From: Budorcas taxicolor
Lineage: Eukaryota > Chordata > Mammalia > Artiodactyla > Bovidae
Direction of reading: 5' to 3'
DNA length: 64,000 bases
NCBI RefSeq assembly: GCF_023091745.1
Contig: NC_068915.1
Span: forward strand, 32,914,001 to 32,978,000
Shown here: positions 1-11,405 of the stretch, piece after piece
Layout of the letters: every line of letters begins with the position of its first letter
Position numbering within the stretch: position 1 is the stretch's first letter
The notes under the pieces: generated by a model
The model's input: the letters and a program-made list of their open reading frames with translations, nothing else
Database searches by the model: none
What the model was told of the DNA's origin: nothing
Made by a program: the position numbers and the translations under genes

Positions 1-2564
1 TTTCTATTTCTTCCTGGTTCAGTTTTGGAAAATTGTACTTTTCTAAGAACATAGATGCAAAAATCCTCAACAAAATTCTAGCAATCAGAATCCAACAACA
101 CATTAAAAAGATCATACACCATGACCAAGTGGGCTTTATCCCAGGGATGCAAGGATTCTTCAATATCCGCAAATCAATCAATGTAATTCACCACATTAAC
201 AAACTGAAAAATAAAAACCATATGATTATCTCAATAGATGCAGAGAAGGCCTTTGACAAAATTCAACATCCATTTATGATTAAAACTCTCCAGAAAGCAG
301 GAATAGAAGGAACATACCTCAACATAATAAAAGCTATATATGACAAACCCACAGCAAACATTATCCTCAATGGTGAAAAATTGAAAGCATTTCCCCTAAA
401 GTCAGGAACAAGGCAAGGGTGTCCACTTTCACCGCTACTATTCAACATAGTTCTGGAAGTTTTGGCCACAGCAATCAGAGCAGAAAAAGAAATAAAAGGA
501 ATCCAAATTGGAAAAGAAGAAGTCAAACTCTCACTGTTTGCAGATGACATGATCCTCTACATAGAAAACCCTAAAGACTCCACCAGAAAATTACTAGAGC
601 TCATCAATGAATATAGTAAAGTTGCAGGATATAAAATCAACACACAGAAATCCCTTGCATTCCTATACACCAATAATGAGAAAGTAGAAAAAGCAATTAA
701 GGAAACAATTCCATTCACCATTGCAACGAAAAGAATAAAATACTTAGGAATATATCTACCCAAAGAAACTAAAGACCTATATACAGAAAACTATAAAACA
801 CTGATGAAAGAAATCAAAGAGGACACTAATAGATGGAGAAATATACCATGTTCATGGATCGGAAGAATCAATATAGTGAAAATGAGTATACTACCCAAAG
901 CAATTTACAAATTCAATGCAATCCCTATCAAGCTACCAGCCATATTTTTCACAGAACTAGAACAAATAATTTCAAGATTTGTATGGAAATACAAAAAACC
1001 TCGAATTGCCAAAGCAATCTTGAGAAAGAAGAATGGAACTGGAGGAATCAACTTGCCTGACTTCAGGCTCTACTACAAAGCCACAGTCATCAAAACAGTA
1101 TGGTACTGGCACAAAGACAGACATATAGATCAATGGAACAAAATAGAAAGCCCAGAGATAAATCCACACACATATGGACACCTTATCTTTGACAAAGGAG
1201 GCAAGAATATACAATGGAGTAAAGACAATCTCTTTAACAAGTGGTGCTGGGAAAACTGGTCAACCACTTGTAAAAGAATGAAACTAGATCACTTTCTAAC
1301 ACCACACACAAAAATAAACTCAAAATGGATTAAAGATCTAAATGTAAGACCAGAAACTATAAAACTCCTAGAGGAGAACATAGGCAAAACACTCTCAGAC
1401 ATAAATCACAGCAGGATCCTCTATGATCCACCCCCCAGAATTCTGGAAATAAAAGCAAAAATAAACAAATGGGATCTAATTAAAATTAAAAGCTTCTGCA
1501 CAACAAAGGAAAATATCAGCAAGGTGAAAAGACAGCCTTCTGAATGGGAGAAAATAATAGCAAATGAAGCAACTGACAAACAACTAATCTCAAAAATATA
1601 CAAGCAACTTATGCAGCTCAATTCCAGAAAAATAAATGACCCAATCAAAAAATGGCCAAAGAACTAAATAGACACATCTCCAAAGAAGACATACGGATGG
1701 CTAACAAACACATGAAAAGATGCTCAACATCACTCATTATCAGAGAAATGCAAATCAAAACCACAATGAGGTACCACTTCACACCAGTCAGAATGGCTGC
1801 GATCCAAAAATCTGCAAGCAATAAATGCTGGAGAGGGTGTGGAGAAAAGGGAACCCTCCTACACTGTTGGTGGGAATGCAAACTAGTACAGCCACTATGG
1901 AGAACAGTGTGGAGATTCCTTAAAAAATTGCAAATAGAACTCCCTTATGACCCAGCAATCCCACTGCTGGGCATACACACCGAGGAAACCAGAATTGAAA
2001 GAGACACATGTACCCCAATGTTCATCGCAGCACTGTTTATAATAGCCAGGACATGGAAACAACCTAGATGTCCATCAGCAGATGAATGGATAAGAAAGCA
2101 GTGGTACATATACACAATGGAGTATTACTCAGCCGTTAAAAAGAATTCATTTGAATCAGTTCTGATGAGATGGACGAAACTGGAGCCGATTATACAGAGT
2201 GAAGTAAGCCAGAAAGAAAAACACCAATACAGTATACTAACACATATATACGGAATTTAGAAAGATGGCAATGACGACCCTGTATGCAAGACAGGAAAAA
2301 GACGCAGCTGTCTATAACGGACTTTTGGACTCAGAGGGAGAGGGAGAGGGTGGGATGATATGGGAGAGTGGCATTCTATCATGTATACTATCATGTAAGA
2401 ATTGAATCGCTAGTCTATGTCTGACGCAGGATACAGCATGCTTGGGGCTGGTGCATGGGGATGACCCACAGAGATGTTATGGGGAGGGAGGTGGGAGGGG
2501 GGTTCATGTTTGGGAACACATGTAAGAATTAAAGATTTTAAAATTTAAAAAAAAAAAAAAAAAA
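1..2564 (+). mobile_element. Young ruminant L1 LINE, 3' part, with 5'-inverted start
   Basis: The element runs from mid-ORF2 through the 3' UTR to an A18 tail at 2547-2564. Bases 1 to about 48 are the antisense strand of an L1 ORF2 segment (residues reading KYNFPKLNQEEIE on the minus strand). From about 49 the sequence switches to sense ORF2 at the NIDAKILNK block. This is the 5'-inversion structure left by twin priming; the left flank lies outside the window. The 3' UTR (2261-2546) ends in a short variant tail, gtaagaattaaagatttt, instead of the longer tail seen in the L1 at 19724-23716. The same variant is present in the L1 at 38071-39303. The sequence beyond the poly(A) is mid-BovB, so this L1 probably also sits inside a BovB. 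Confidence 0.93.
49..2260 (+). pseudogene. L1 ORF2 reverse transcriptase, C-terminal part, frameshifted
   Basis: L1 ORF2p nicks DNA and reverse-transcribes L1 RNA at the nick. This copy keeps the reverse transcriptase and C-terminal domain but lacks the endonuclease. In the first frame (33-1667, 544 residues) the catalytic motifs are intact: SIDAEKAFD at residues 67-75, GTRQGCPLSP at 125-134 and LFADD at 168-172. The first residues come from the inverted segment, so there is no genuine start. The frame ends at 1667 because one G is missing near 1653: this copy has aaatggcc where the other two L1s here have aaatgggcc. The second frame (1652-2260, 202 residues) carries the rest, including the CWRGCGEKGTLLHCWWEC cysteine/histidine motif typical of L1 ORF2 C-termini. 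It is inactive because of truncation and frameshift. Confidence 0.93.
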
Positions 2565-2565
2565 C

Positions 2566-3141
2566 AAACAAAATCACTGCAGATGGTGACTGCAGCCATG
2601 AAATTAAAATACATTTGCTCCTTGGAAGAAAAGTTATGACCAATAGACAGCATATTAAAAAGCAGAGACATTACTTTGCTAACAAAGGTCCATCTAATCA
2701 AAGCTATGGTTTTTCCAGTAGCCATGTATGGATGTGAGAGTTGGACTATAAAGAAAGCTGAGTATCAAAGAATTGATGTTTTTAAATTATGGTGTTGGAG
2801 AAGACTCTTGAGAGTCCCTTGGACTGCAAGAAGATTCAATCATCCTAAAGGAAATCAGTCCTGAATATTCACTGGAAGGACTGATGCTGAAGCTGAAACT
2901 CCAGTATTTGGCCACCTGATGCAAAAACTGGAAAAGACCTTGATGCTGGGAAAGATTGACGGTGGGAGAAGAAGGGTCCAACAGAGGATGAGATGGTTGG
3001 AATGCATCACTGAATTAATGGACATGAGTTTGAGTAAACTCTGGGAGTTGATGGACAGGGAGGCCTGGTGTGCTGCAGTCCATTGGGTCGCACAGAATCG
3101 GACATGACTGAGAAACTGAACTGAACTGAACTGAATTGAAA
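2566..3141 (+). mobile_element. BovB (RTE) LINE, 3' end
   Basis: The element begins in mid-ORF at the conserved stretch aaaatcactgcagatggtga and continues through the C-terminal coding part (for example VMYGCESWTIKK-type residues around 2715-2760) to the BovB 3' end, cggacatgactgag. It closes with a CTGAA pentamer run near 3110-3130. Several indels break the frame. It starts directly at the poly(A) of the preceding L1, which suggests that L1 split a longer BovB whose 5' part lies left of the window. Confidence 0.9.
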
Positions 3142-3297
3142 TTGACAGCTAATGGGTATGGATATTCTTTTTGCAGTGGTAAAAAAAAAAATGATCTCAA
3201 GTTAGACAATGGTGATGAGTGCACAAACTTGTGAACACTGAACCATTAAGAGTGAATTTATGGTATGTGAATCATATCTCAATAAAGCTGTTATTTA
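3142..3297 (+). mobile_element. Ancient L1 (L1M-type) 3' UTR remnant
   Basis: The order gctaatgggtatgg, ttctttttgcagtgg, caatggtgatgagtgcacaa, ggtatgtgaatcatatctca and ataaagctgttat follows the 3' UTR of old mammalian L1M elements and ends at the expected place. Divergence is high. The BovB 3' end at 2566-3141 abuts it and probably inserted into it. Confidence 0.8.
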
Positions 3298-3570
3298 AAA
3301 ATGTAAATGAGACAATGGGTTCTGGTTGCAATACTTATAGTAACTACATCTATGACTATATATTTATTCATTCTAAGTTTCAGTTTCTACAACATGAAAT
3401 GAATAGTCAAGACTTTTCTTTAGGACCTTTTCCAGCTCTGAAATTACAGTCATAATGAAATATGTTTTGCATAATTGAAACATTATATAATGATACATAC
3501 ACACATATCACACATACACACATATATATTCCACATATAAAGCTAATTAGTTGCAATTAGTATTCTACAC

Positions 3571-3823
3571 AGGGCTTCCCTGGTAGTTCAGCTGGTAAAG
3601 AATCTGCCTGCAATGCAGGAGACCTTGGTTCAATTCCTGGGTCAAGAAGATCCCCTGGAGAAGGAATAGGCTACCCACTCCAGTATTTTTGGTCTTTCCT
3701 GGTGGCTCAAATGGTAAAGTATCCACCTGCAATGTGGGAGACCTGGGTTTGATCCCTAGGTTGGGAAAATTCCCTGGAGGAGGTAATGGCTCCCCATTCC
3801 ATTATTCTGGTCTGGAGAATTCA
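3571..3823 (+). mobile_element. Bov-tA-type SINE, two tRNA-derived units
   Basis: Two tandem tRNA-derived units start gggcttccctggtagttcag and tctttcctggtggctcaaat, each with a degenerate B box (ggttcaattcc, ggtttgatccc) and the agatcccctggagaagg linker. It is flanked by a perfect 9-base target-site duplication, attctacac, at 3562-3570 and 3824-3832. Confidence 0.92.
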
Positions 3824-4133
3824 ATTCTACACGATAAAGTTATATCAAGAAATGCAGAATTATGAATGTCTTAATTTTACAACTATATAAAGCAACTTTA
3901 TGAAACATCTCAATTAACAGATTACAAAAAATTTCTTTATTGGAAAAGGAGAATACAATTTAATATATTTAACACTGAATGTTGGATCTGGTCATATATT
4001 CATCATCTTTTCAATGTAACTGCCATTTGTAAAGAAAACATGCATAATGTTACATGGGAAAAGGCTCAACAGTTGTTAGTGAGGTAGAAAGGTTGCAATT
4101 TTCAGTAGGTTTAGGAGAAGATGAGACTACCTT

Positions 4134-4564
4134 ATGGTTTTTCCAGTGGTTATGTATGAACGTGAGAGTTGGACTGTGGAGAAAGCTGAGCACCGAAGAA
4201 CTGATGCTTTTGAACTGTGGTGCTGCAGAAGACTCTTCAGAGTCCCTTGGACTGCAAGGAGATCCAACCAGTCCATCCTAAAGGAGATCAGTCCTGGGTG
4301 TTCATTGGAAGGACTGATGCTGAAACTCCAATACTCTGGCCACCTCATGAGAAGAGTTGACTTTTTGGAAAAGACCCTGATGCTGGGAGGGATTGGGGGC
4401 AGGAGGAGAAGGGGACGACAGAGGATGAGATGGCTGGATGGCATCACTGACTTGATGGACGTGAGTCTGAGTGAACTCCGGGAGTTGGTAATGGACAGCA
4501 AGGCCTGGTGTGCTGCGATTCATGGGGTCACAGAGTCGGACACGACTGAGCAACTGAATGGAAC
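4134..4564 (+). mobile_element. BovB LINE 3' end with clean target-site duplication
   Basis: This is a 5'-truncated BovB starting in the FPVVMYGCESWTVKKAEHRRIDAFELW-like coding stretch. It ends at the cacgactgagcaactgaa 3' end. A perfect 12-base duplication, tgagactacctt, flanks it (4122-4133 and 4565-4576), so both boundaries are exact. An open frame of 155 residues (4134-4601) runs through it and out into flanking DNA. It is only the C-terminal part of the BovB polyprotein and has no reverse-transcriptase motif. Confidence 0.95.
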
Positions 4565-4576
4565 TGAGACTACCTT

Positions 4577-5394
4577 GAGGGGTCTGGACTTACGGGTTTA
4601 ACATGAGAAGGGTGAAAGCAATCAACAGAGCACAAACATAACTATGGTTCAGTTCAAAATTCTGAAGACAGCAAGCTGTCCTCAGGGTCATTATTTTGAA
4701 AACGTTGAAAGTGAAATCTGTGCTGCATAGAATGAAGAAAGTTGCACTAAATCAGTAATACTTTAATGACATAACTCAAGAATCCTTTCTTATATCTGCA
4801 TGTTTACTTGCTATTTCTCTTCTCATAAAAGTAAAATGTATACAGCTGAAAGAAAATGGATAACCAATAGCTTAGTCTCTGACTAAACAAGATGTAACTA
4901 GCTTTAAATGTCAAAAATAAAAAAGAACAGAGAGTCACTTTAAAGAATAATAGATATTTAATTGTAATAGACTTTATGAAAACATCTAATTCTTTATTTA
5001 TACGCAAGTAGTTACATCCCCTTTAAAGCTCAGAGGATGTTCAGTCCCACTTCTATTAGTAACATGCTTATTAGACGGAGTATGTTTCTTTTAATTTCAC
5101 TTCCAAAAAATATAACTGAATATCTAGAAAACACTAAAAATTTATATAATCATGAATTTCTAGCCTCTTTTCTATCATTCTCACTCTTCTATTAATGCCT
5201 ACATCTGTCTCTCCCAAGAATGATAAGTATTCTGAGTTCCTTAAGTCCAATTCCAGTTTTCATGCATGTAAAAGAAAACATAAATAAAGGACATTTTCAT
5301 CTCACACTTCAAAGATTATACACGATGTACGCTGCTCTTCTGCACCCTACTTTCCTGTTAAATTGTGTTTGTTTGTTTGTTTGTTTTGAAATAT
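4577..5394. other. Non-genic AT-rich DNA
   Basis: No coding frame, repeat or RNA that I can identify. There is a (GTTT)n-like run at 5366-5386. Confidence 0.6.
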
Positions 5395-5625
5395 GTCCAT
5401 ATCAGTAAATGGAGATTTTTCATCTTAACATTTTTGTTATACTATTCTATTTTTAAATGTTTCATAGTTTATTTAACTTTTTAGGTACATTCAAATTTTT
5501 GCCATTCTAAACACTGCTGCAGATGAACGTTTGTAACTGTGTTTGGGTGCCAGCATATCTATAAGATAAATTTCCTAAAAGAGATATTAATGGAGCACTA
5601 TTTACATTTAAATGCATCACCTACA
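5395..5625 (-). mobile_element. Ancient L1 ORF2 fragment, antisense
   Basis: The order of blocks follows the antisense of the C-terminal ORF2 region of old L1s: gtttatttaacttttta, ttgccattctaaacactgctgcagatgaac, then ataagataaatttcctaaaag. It is too diverged for any frame to survive. Confidence 0.6.
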
Positions 5626-6156
5626 TTCTGAAGCAGCTCCACTGAAACATGATTTTTGGTGAAACTCCTATTTCCACAGGCAACATCAGTTTGTGGCAAA
5701 CACAACCCTCAACACTTATGTGGAAGAAGTCAAAACTCCTTTTCTATCGTTTACAATTACTGATCTGTTTTCTTTATTAGCCTTGTTCCTCTGTCATGTG
5801 CAAAAAGAGCATAATAAGAGTCTCAGGTTGTTCTTGTGACTTTGCTTTATTTCCATGCTTCTGTTGTCCTCTATTCCTGCTATTACCCCATGGATTTCTA
5901 TGGCACTTGTCTATTGCAACGTTATCTTCATCACTCTACCCTATGATACGGAGCATTTCCTTTCTTTCTCAGTTTATTCCATACAGACAGGTGATATAAA
6001 CAATTTATTTTCCCATATTCTTGATCTTGAGATTTCCAATAGTAAACAATATGTCAAACTAGAGATGACTTCTAACTATAGTATTCTATGATTCTTGACT
6101 GAAGCCAATGATAGGCTTTCTAACAACCTAAGCTCCTCCATTATTTATTCAGTACA
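5626..6156. other. Non-genic unique DNA
   Basis: Two overlapping small frames at 5796-6091 show no recognisable motif and have no gene context; I regard them as chance. No repeat recognised. Confidence 0.55.
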
Positions 6157-6325
6157 GGCAGGAGGAGAAGTGTACAACAGAGGATGAGATGGTTGGATAA
6201 CATCACTGACTCAATGGACATGAGTTTGAGCAAGTGCCAGGAGATGGTGAAGGACAGGGAAGCCTGGCATGCTGCATGCAGTCCATGGGGTCGCAAAGAT
6301 TTGGACATGACTGAGCAACTGAACA
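6157..6325 (+). mobile_element. BovB LINE 3' terminal fragment
   Basis: The fragment covers only the last ~170 bases of BovB: the R-rich caggaggagaag stretch, gaggatgagatggttgg, then the ggacatgactgagcaac end followed by an AAC-type tail. Confidence 0.88.
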
Positions 6326-6900
6326 ACAGAGAACCTGAAGATGGATAAACACATGTGCACAATCTACACATACATGCACAATCACAAATTTTAAATGTCC
6401 TTTTAGTTACACACATACAAACACACTATTTGTAATTGTCCTTTTAATTATCTCTTTTGTCCTTTCTCACTACAGTTAGTAATGAGAGCTGTTATGGAGA
6501 ATTTGTGGCTTTTATAAAATAACTTTAACAATATTTTAGCTTATAAGAACCTATAGTTTACAGAAAGTATTTATAAAATAAGTGATCCTCCTCGTATTAT
6601 CTATGATAATTATTATACTGTTCTAAATTTTATGTTTTACATAGCTATTTCAAAGGGATTTAATTTTTCATAATTATATCTAATGTTGGTTTTGGACTAT
6701 TTGTTTCACAAGAAATAAAAAGTGTTTTACTTTTCAACCTTTACCATATGATTCATTCTAATTTACTACTGTTTGATTTTATCCTACTTCAAATAACTGA
6801 AAAAGTAGGCATCAGCTTGTTTTTACTGTTAATGAATGGTTTGCCCATGCTTCAGGAAAACAAATTAAAGAGTAAAATGATTTTATTTAAATTGTTGATC
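6326..6900. other. Non-genic AT-rich DNA
   Basis: No coding frame, RNA gene or repeat recognised. Confidence 0.6.
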
Positions 6901-8164
6901 AGTTCAGTTCGGTTCAGTCGTGTCTGACTCTTTGCAACCCCTTGAATCGCAGCACGCCGGGCCTCCCTGTCCATCACCAACTCCCGGAGTTCACTCAGAT
7001 TCACGTCCATTGAGTCAGTGATGCCATCCAGCCATCTCATCCTCTGTCGTCCCCTTCTCCTCCTGCCCCCAATCCCTCCCAGCATCAGAGTCTTTTCCAA
7101 TGAGTCAACTCTTCGCATGAGGTGGCCAAAATACTGGAGTTTCAGCTTTAGCATCATTCCTTCCAAAGAAACCCCAGGGCTGATCTCCTTCAGAATGGAC
7201 TGGTTGGATCTCCTTGCAGTCCAAGGGACTTTCAAGAGTCTTCTCCAACACCACAGTTCAAAAGCATCAATTCTTCGGTGCTCAGCTTTCTTCACAGTCC
7301 AACTCTCACATCCATACATGACTACTGGAAAAATCATAGCCTTGACTAGACGAACCTTAGTCAGCAAAGTAATGTCTCTGCTTTTGAATACGGTATCTAG
7401 GTTGATCATAACTTTTCTTTCAAGGAGTAAGCGTCTTTTAATTTCATGGCTGCAGTCACCATCTGCAGTGATTTTGGAGCCCCCCCCCCCCCACCAAATA
7501 AAGTCTGACACTGTTTCCACTGTTTCCCCATCTATTTCCCATAAAGTGATGGGAGCAGATGCCATGATCTTCTTTTTCTGAATGTTGAGCTTTAAGCCAA
7601 CTTTTTCACTCTCCTCTTTCACTTTCATCAGGAGGCTTTTTAGTTCCTCTTCACTTTCGGCCATAAGGGTGGTGTCATCTGCATATCTGAGGTTATTGAT
7701 ATTTCTCCCGGCAATCTTGATTCCAGCTTGTATTTCTTCCAGTCCAGCGTTTCTCATGATGTACTCTGCATATAAGTTAAATATAAGTTAAATAAGCAGG
7801 GTGACAATATACAGCCTTGATGCACTCCTTTTTCTATTTGGAACCAGTCTGTTGTTCCATGTCAAGTTCTAACTGTTGCTTCCTGACTTGCATACAGATT
7901 TCTCAAGAGGCAGGTCAGGTGGTCTGGTATTCCCATCTCTTGAAGAATTTTCCACAGTTTATTGTGATCCACACAATCAAAGGCTTTGGCATAGTCAATA
8001 AAACAGAAATAGATGTGTTTCTGGAACTCTCTTGCTTTTTCCATGATCCAGAGGATGTTGGCAATTTGATCTCTGGCTCCTCTGCCTTTTCTAAAACCAG
8101 CTTGAATATCAGGAAGTTCACGGTTCATGTATTGCTGAAGCCTGGCTTGGAGAATTTTGAGCAT
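6852..8164 (-). pseudogene. BovB reverse transcriptase, partial
   Basis: BovB encodes one polyprotein with an APE-type endonuclease followed by a reverse transcriptase. Here only the latter part remains. The upstream frame (7862-8164) contains RT motif A, FIDYAKAFDCVDH. The downstream frame (6852-7757, 301 residues) contains the catalytic box YADD at residues 25-28, the thumb-like ESEKVGLKLNIQK block, and an arginine-rich GRRRRGRQRMRWLDG stretch near the C-terminus. The two are separated by a short gap carrying frame breaks near 7758-7860. A G-run expansion inserts glycines after SDFIW. The endonuclease is absent, so the copy cannot be active. Confidence 0.9.
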
Positions 8165-8212
8165 TACTTTACTAGCATGTGAGATGAGTGCAATTGTGTG
8201 GTAGTTTGAGCA
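6901..8212 (-). mobile_element. BovB LINE, 3' 1.3 kb
   Basis: The BovB 3' end is at 6901 with a CTGAA tail (read as ttcagttc on +). The copy extends to about 8212, where it is truncated within the reverse transcriptase region. Sequence quality is high compared with most other BovB copies in the window: the two main frames (7862-8164 and 6852-7757 on the minus strand) cover almost the whole element, so it is one of the younger copies. A run of 13 C at 7480-7492 replaces the roughly six expected. Confidence 0.95.
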
Positions 8213-8548
8213 ACACTACTGCACTTGAGCTCATTCTTTAGAATTCACCCACACCTGGAGGCACCTGTTTTGCTGGACTTTTTCTTACCTTTCCTGCTCT
8301 GCAGAACTATCTTTTAGCTCCTGACATCTGCTAGGATGATAACAAAAACTAATGGGTTGTAATGATTTCATAACAATTATTTTCTTGCTTTGAATATCCA
8401 TAACAATTACTGCTTATGCTCTTCTTTCTTCACTTACATGCTGTCTCTATGGTTTTATGTTCAGATCTTACCTCCATAATTAGGTTCTAATGCCTGAGGT
8501 TATGTCACTGTATATGTTAAATCATCCAATTCACTGTCTCTATTGCAA
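8213..8548. other. Non-genic unique DNA
   Basis: No coding frame or repeat recognised. Confidence 0.55.
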
Positions 8549-8690
8549 GATGTCCTGGAGGAGGGCATGACAACCCACTCCAGTATTCCTCCCTGGAGCA
8601 TCCCATGGACAGAGAAGCCTGGAAGGCTATAGTCCATAGTGTCACAAAGACTTGGACATGACTGAAGTGACTGAGAAAACACACACACTA
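8549..8690 (+). mobile_element. BOV-A2-type SINE monomer
   Basis: The order is ggagggcatgacaacccactccagtattc, ccatggacagagaagcctgg, then the BovB-like end ttggacatgactgaagtgac and an (AC)n tail at about 8678-8688. Confidence 0.85.
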
Positions 8691-9044
8691 GTGGAAGAAC
8701 CTTAAAAATTGATAGCAGTAAATGACTATAATTATGATAATGAAAGACATATTAACTAAATAAAATCATTAAGACATATATACAAAAGCACAGAGCACAT
8801 ATATCATTTATACAACAATCTCAGTGTTTGTTTCCTGCATTTATCAAATATCTTTGGCAAATAAGACATGGAAGACAATCTGGGGCTCAGTTTTCTTAAA
8901 AACATAATAGAGTACAAGCTTTTTAATATCCCTTTAGCAAGTTAATTCTATTTCTCCACTATAAAATAAAATAATATCTTACTATTGAGGTAAATTTCTT
9001 TGCCCCTGGATAAAATAATGCTAGGTTAAAAATGTTCCTGGAAT

Positions 9045-9265
9045 TTGCGAACACGCTCCGTCGCTCAGTTCTGTCTGAGTCTTTGTAACCCTATGGACTG
9101 TAGCCCACCAGGCTCCTCTGTCCATGGGATTTCACAGGCAAGAATACTGGAGTGGGTTGCAATTTCCTGCTCCAGGGGATCTTCCTGACCCAGGGATCAA
9201 ACCTGTGTCCCCTGCATCTCCTGCATTGGCAGGTGTATTCTTTACCACTGTGTCCCCTGGGAAGT
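9045..9265 (-). mobile_element. Bov-tA-type SINE
   Basis: The antisense SINE starts with the BovB-like end (cgctcagttctgtctgagtc) and finishes at the tRNA-derived head (tttaccactgtgtcccctgg). The duplication tgttcctggaat at 9033-9044 and 9266-9277 is perfect over 12 bases. Confidence 0.92.
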
Positions 9266-9539
9266 TGTTCCTGGAATACTTCACCAATAATGAGTTTGAA
9301 CATTTCAGACAATATGTCAAGCTACTTAAGGAAACACTTTCAAAAATCAGTATGGCTTTAATAAGTAAAACCAAAATCTTTATAATCCCCGATTCTTTTG
9401 TCTTGTTAAAAACTACATAAGCTTAAGAAATCCAAGAGTAATTGCATATTTCAAAGAAAAATATGGTTTCTGAGACAAAAAGTACATGTTAATTTTATAA
9501 AATAGTTTCTATAAATACAAATATTCAAAAAAGCAGAGT

Positions 9540-9735
9540 TTGAGCTTCAGAGCCAACTTTGGTTTGAAAATAATAACTAACACTTATCAGTTACTGAACT
9601 TTCACATTCTTATCTATAATATAGGATTAATAATACCATTGTCTAAAGAGTTTAGAGTATTGCAAGGAATTACCATAATATTTTTAAAATATGACAGATA
9701 ATGTATACTCAGTAAATGTAACTATTTTATTACAG
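9540..9735 (+). mobile_element. MIR SINE (ancient)
   Basis: The blocks cttcagagccaactttgg, agttactgaac, ttatctataatataggattaataata and ctcagtaaatgtaactattttatt occur in MIR order with MIR-like spacing, but are strongly diverged. Confidence 0.65.
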
Positions 9736-9844
9736 CTAAATCCCATATCTTGTGGATCTCATGCAGGTCTAACCATAAGACATATTTCTACTCCCAAACA
9801 AACTACACAGAATAAATATCAGGGGCAAGAGATCTTGCTATTGT

Positions 9845-9990
9845 CAAGATTAAGACTACGTTTGAAGTCCTGGTTTGAGCATTGGCTCTGCTTAGTTAAC
9901 ATTTTATATACCTTGCACAAATAATTTGAGGTAAATTTTACTTTTCTGGTTAGTAAAAAAATGACAGTAACTGATAATATGCAGTATAGA
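9845..9990 (+). mobile_element. Probable second MIR remnant
   Basis: Blocks resembling MIR are tttgaagtcctggtttgagcattggctctgc, ccttgcacaaataatttgagg and ttttctggttagtaaaaaaatgacagtaa. The match is partial, so the call is tentative. Confidence 0.45.
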
Positions 9991-11218
9991 CTTTTGCTAG
10001 ATCATAAGTCAATATTATTGTACACCTTCTTTAAAGAGCTATAAACTATTATTATGTATCTGCATTTCTTCATAATATTGACTACACAGATGAATTCAAC
10101 AGCTGTCTTTTCTTGCAGTTCGTGAGCTCCACAGGGCAGAAATCATGCTACCTCCCTAATTTTTGACTTTTCAAAAATCACAATATTAATTTTTTTGTTC
10201 TAAAAAATTCCCTGATATTAGTAAGCATGCAAACAAAATATGTGAACATTCAAATTAATTTTTGAATAATTATGAGAATAATCACTATATTTTAAATAAA
10301 ATGTTACCACTGGCAATGTTCATTTGATTTAGAACTTGAAATAACTTTAATTAAAATATATATCAGTGATTTTGTTAATACTGTCAAAATATATCACTGA
10401 TAGAATAAAGTAGAGATTAATTTTCATTACCACTGAACAAGAAGAGCTACTGGAAAAGAAACTATTGTGAAGAAGTCTAAAAGTCATATTAGATAAGTGA
10501 AAAATAGCAAAATTATATTTTAAAAGGAAAAAATTTTTATAAAATATCATAGCTATTAAAAGATAATTATGGGGAAAGAACTAAACTGATTTACATAAAC
10601 AAATTTATTTCAATTAAGGATTGCAAACTGGTAATTATATCAAGTCAAAATAAATGTTTATTGAGAGTACATACAATTAAAGAAAACAGAAATAATTCTT
10701 TCAAGTCAAAATTCAAGGAAACCAAATAAATTTTAAGAATAAAAAATTAGTATTCAGTTTAGATATTTAGAAGTTTACATTTAATCAGTCTTTATCTACA
10801 ACTACTTTCATTTTTGTAAAATGTTGTTTGTTTATCAGCCCTGGTTTAAAGTATTTATACTCTAGATATGAGTATATTAAAATAGTTAAATATACTATTT
10901 TAATAGTATAAAATAAGTTAAATAGTATAATATGAGTTTAAATATCAGTAGGGAGTTTTATACACATTGTAATCAATGAACCATAGGACCCAAAACCAGC
11001 CATACTGCAGCATCTAGGACAAGACCAGGAAGTTTACTTCTGTAAGAAAAGTTTTCTAGAGTTTGTGAATAATGGATAATATTAGTCCTTGGAATTCATC
11101 AGCCCTACACTTTTAGTAGATTATTTGAAAAGTATGGTGTCCTACTAACCATCAGTAAAGGATAATCCTCAAATAAAATCAGTGAAAGTAACTATTTCTT
11201 CACTTTTTTGCTAAGGTA
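9991..11218. other. Non-genic AT-rich DNA
   Basis: Nothing coding is visible. 10118-10165 (gtgagctccacagggcagaaatc) resembles an L2 3' block, but too little of it is left to call. 10875-10905 holds an 11-base perfect inverted repeat, tattaaaatag / ctattttaata, with a 9-base loop. Confidence 0.5.
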
Positions 11219-11405
11219 AGGGTGGCTCAGTGGTAAAGAATCCAGCTGCAAATTCAGGAGACACAGGTTCAATACTGGGGCAGGAAGATCCCCTGGAGAA
11301 GGAAATGGCTATCTGCTCCAGTATTCTTGCCTGGGAAATCCCATAGACAGAGGAGCCTTGCAGGCTACGGTGCATGGTGTCCCAAAGAGTCAGACACAAT
11401 TTAGC
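11219..11405 (+). mobile_element. Bov-tA-type SINE
   Basis: A tRNA-derived head (gtggctcagtggtaaagaat) is joined to the BovA body (agatcccctggagaaggaaatgg ... gagtcagacacaatttagcaac). Confidence 0.9.

Noticed and set aside
3571..3823. tRNA gene calls from tRNA-like heads
   Set aside because: These are SINE heads with degraded tRNA structure, in multi-unit arrays with target duplications, not functional tRNAs.
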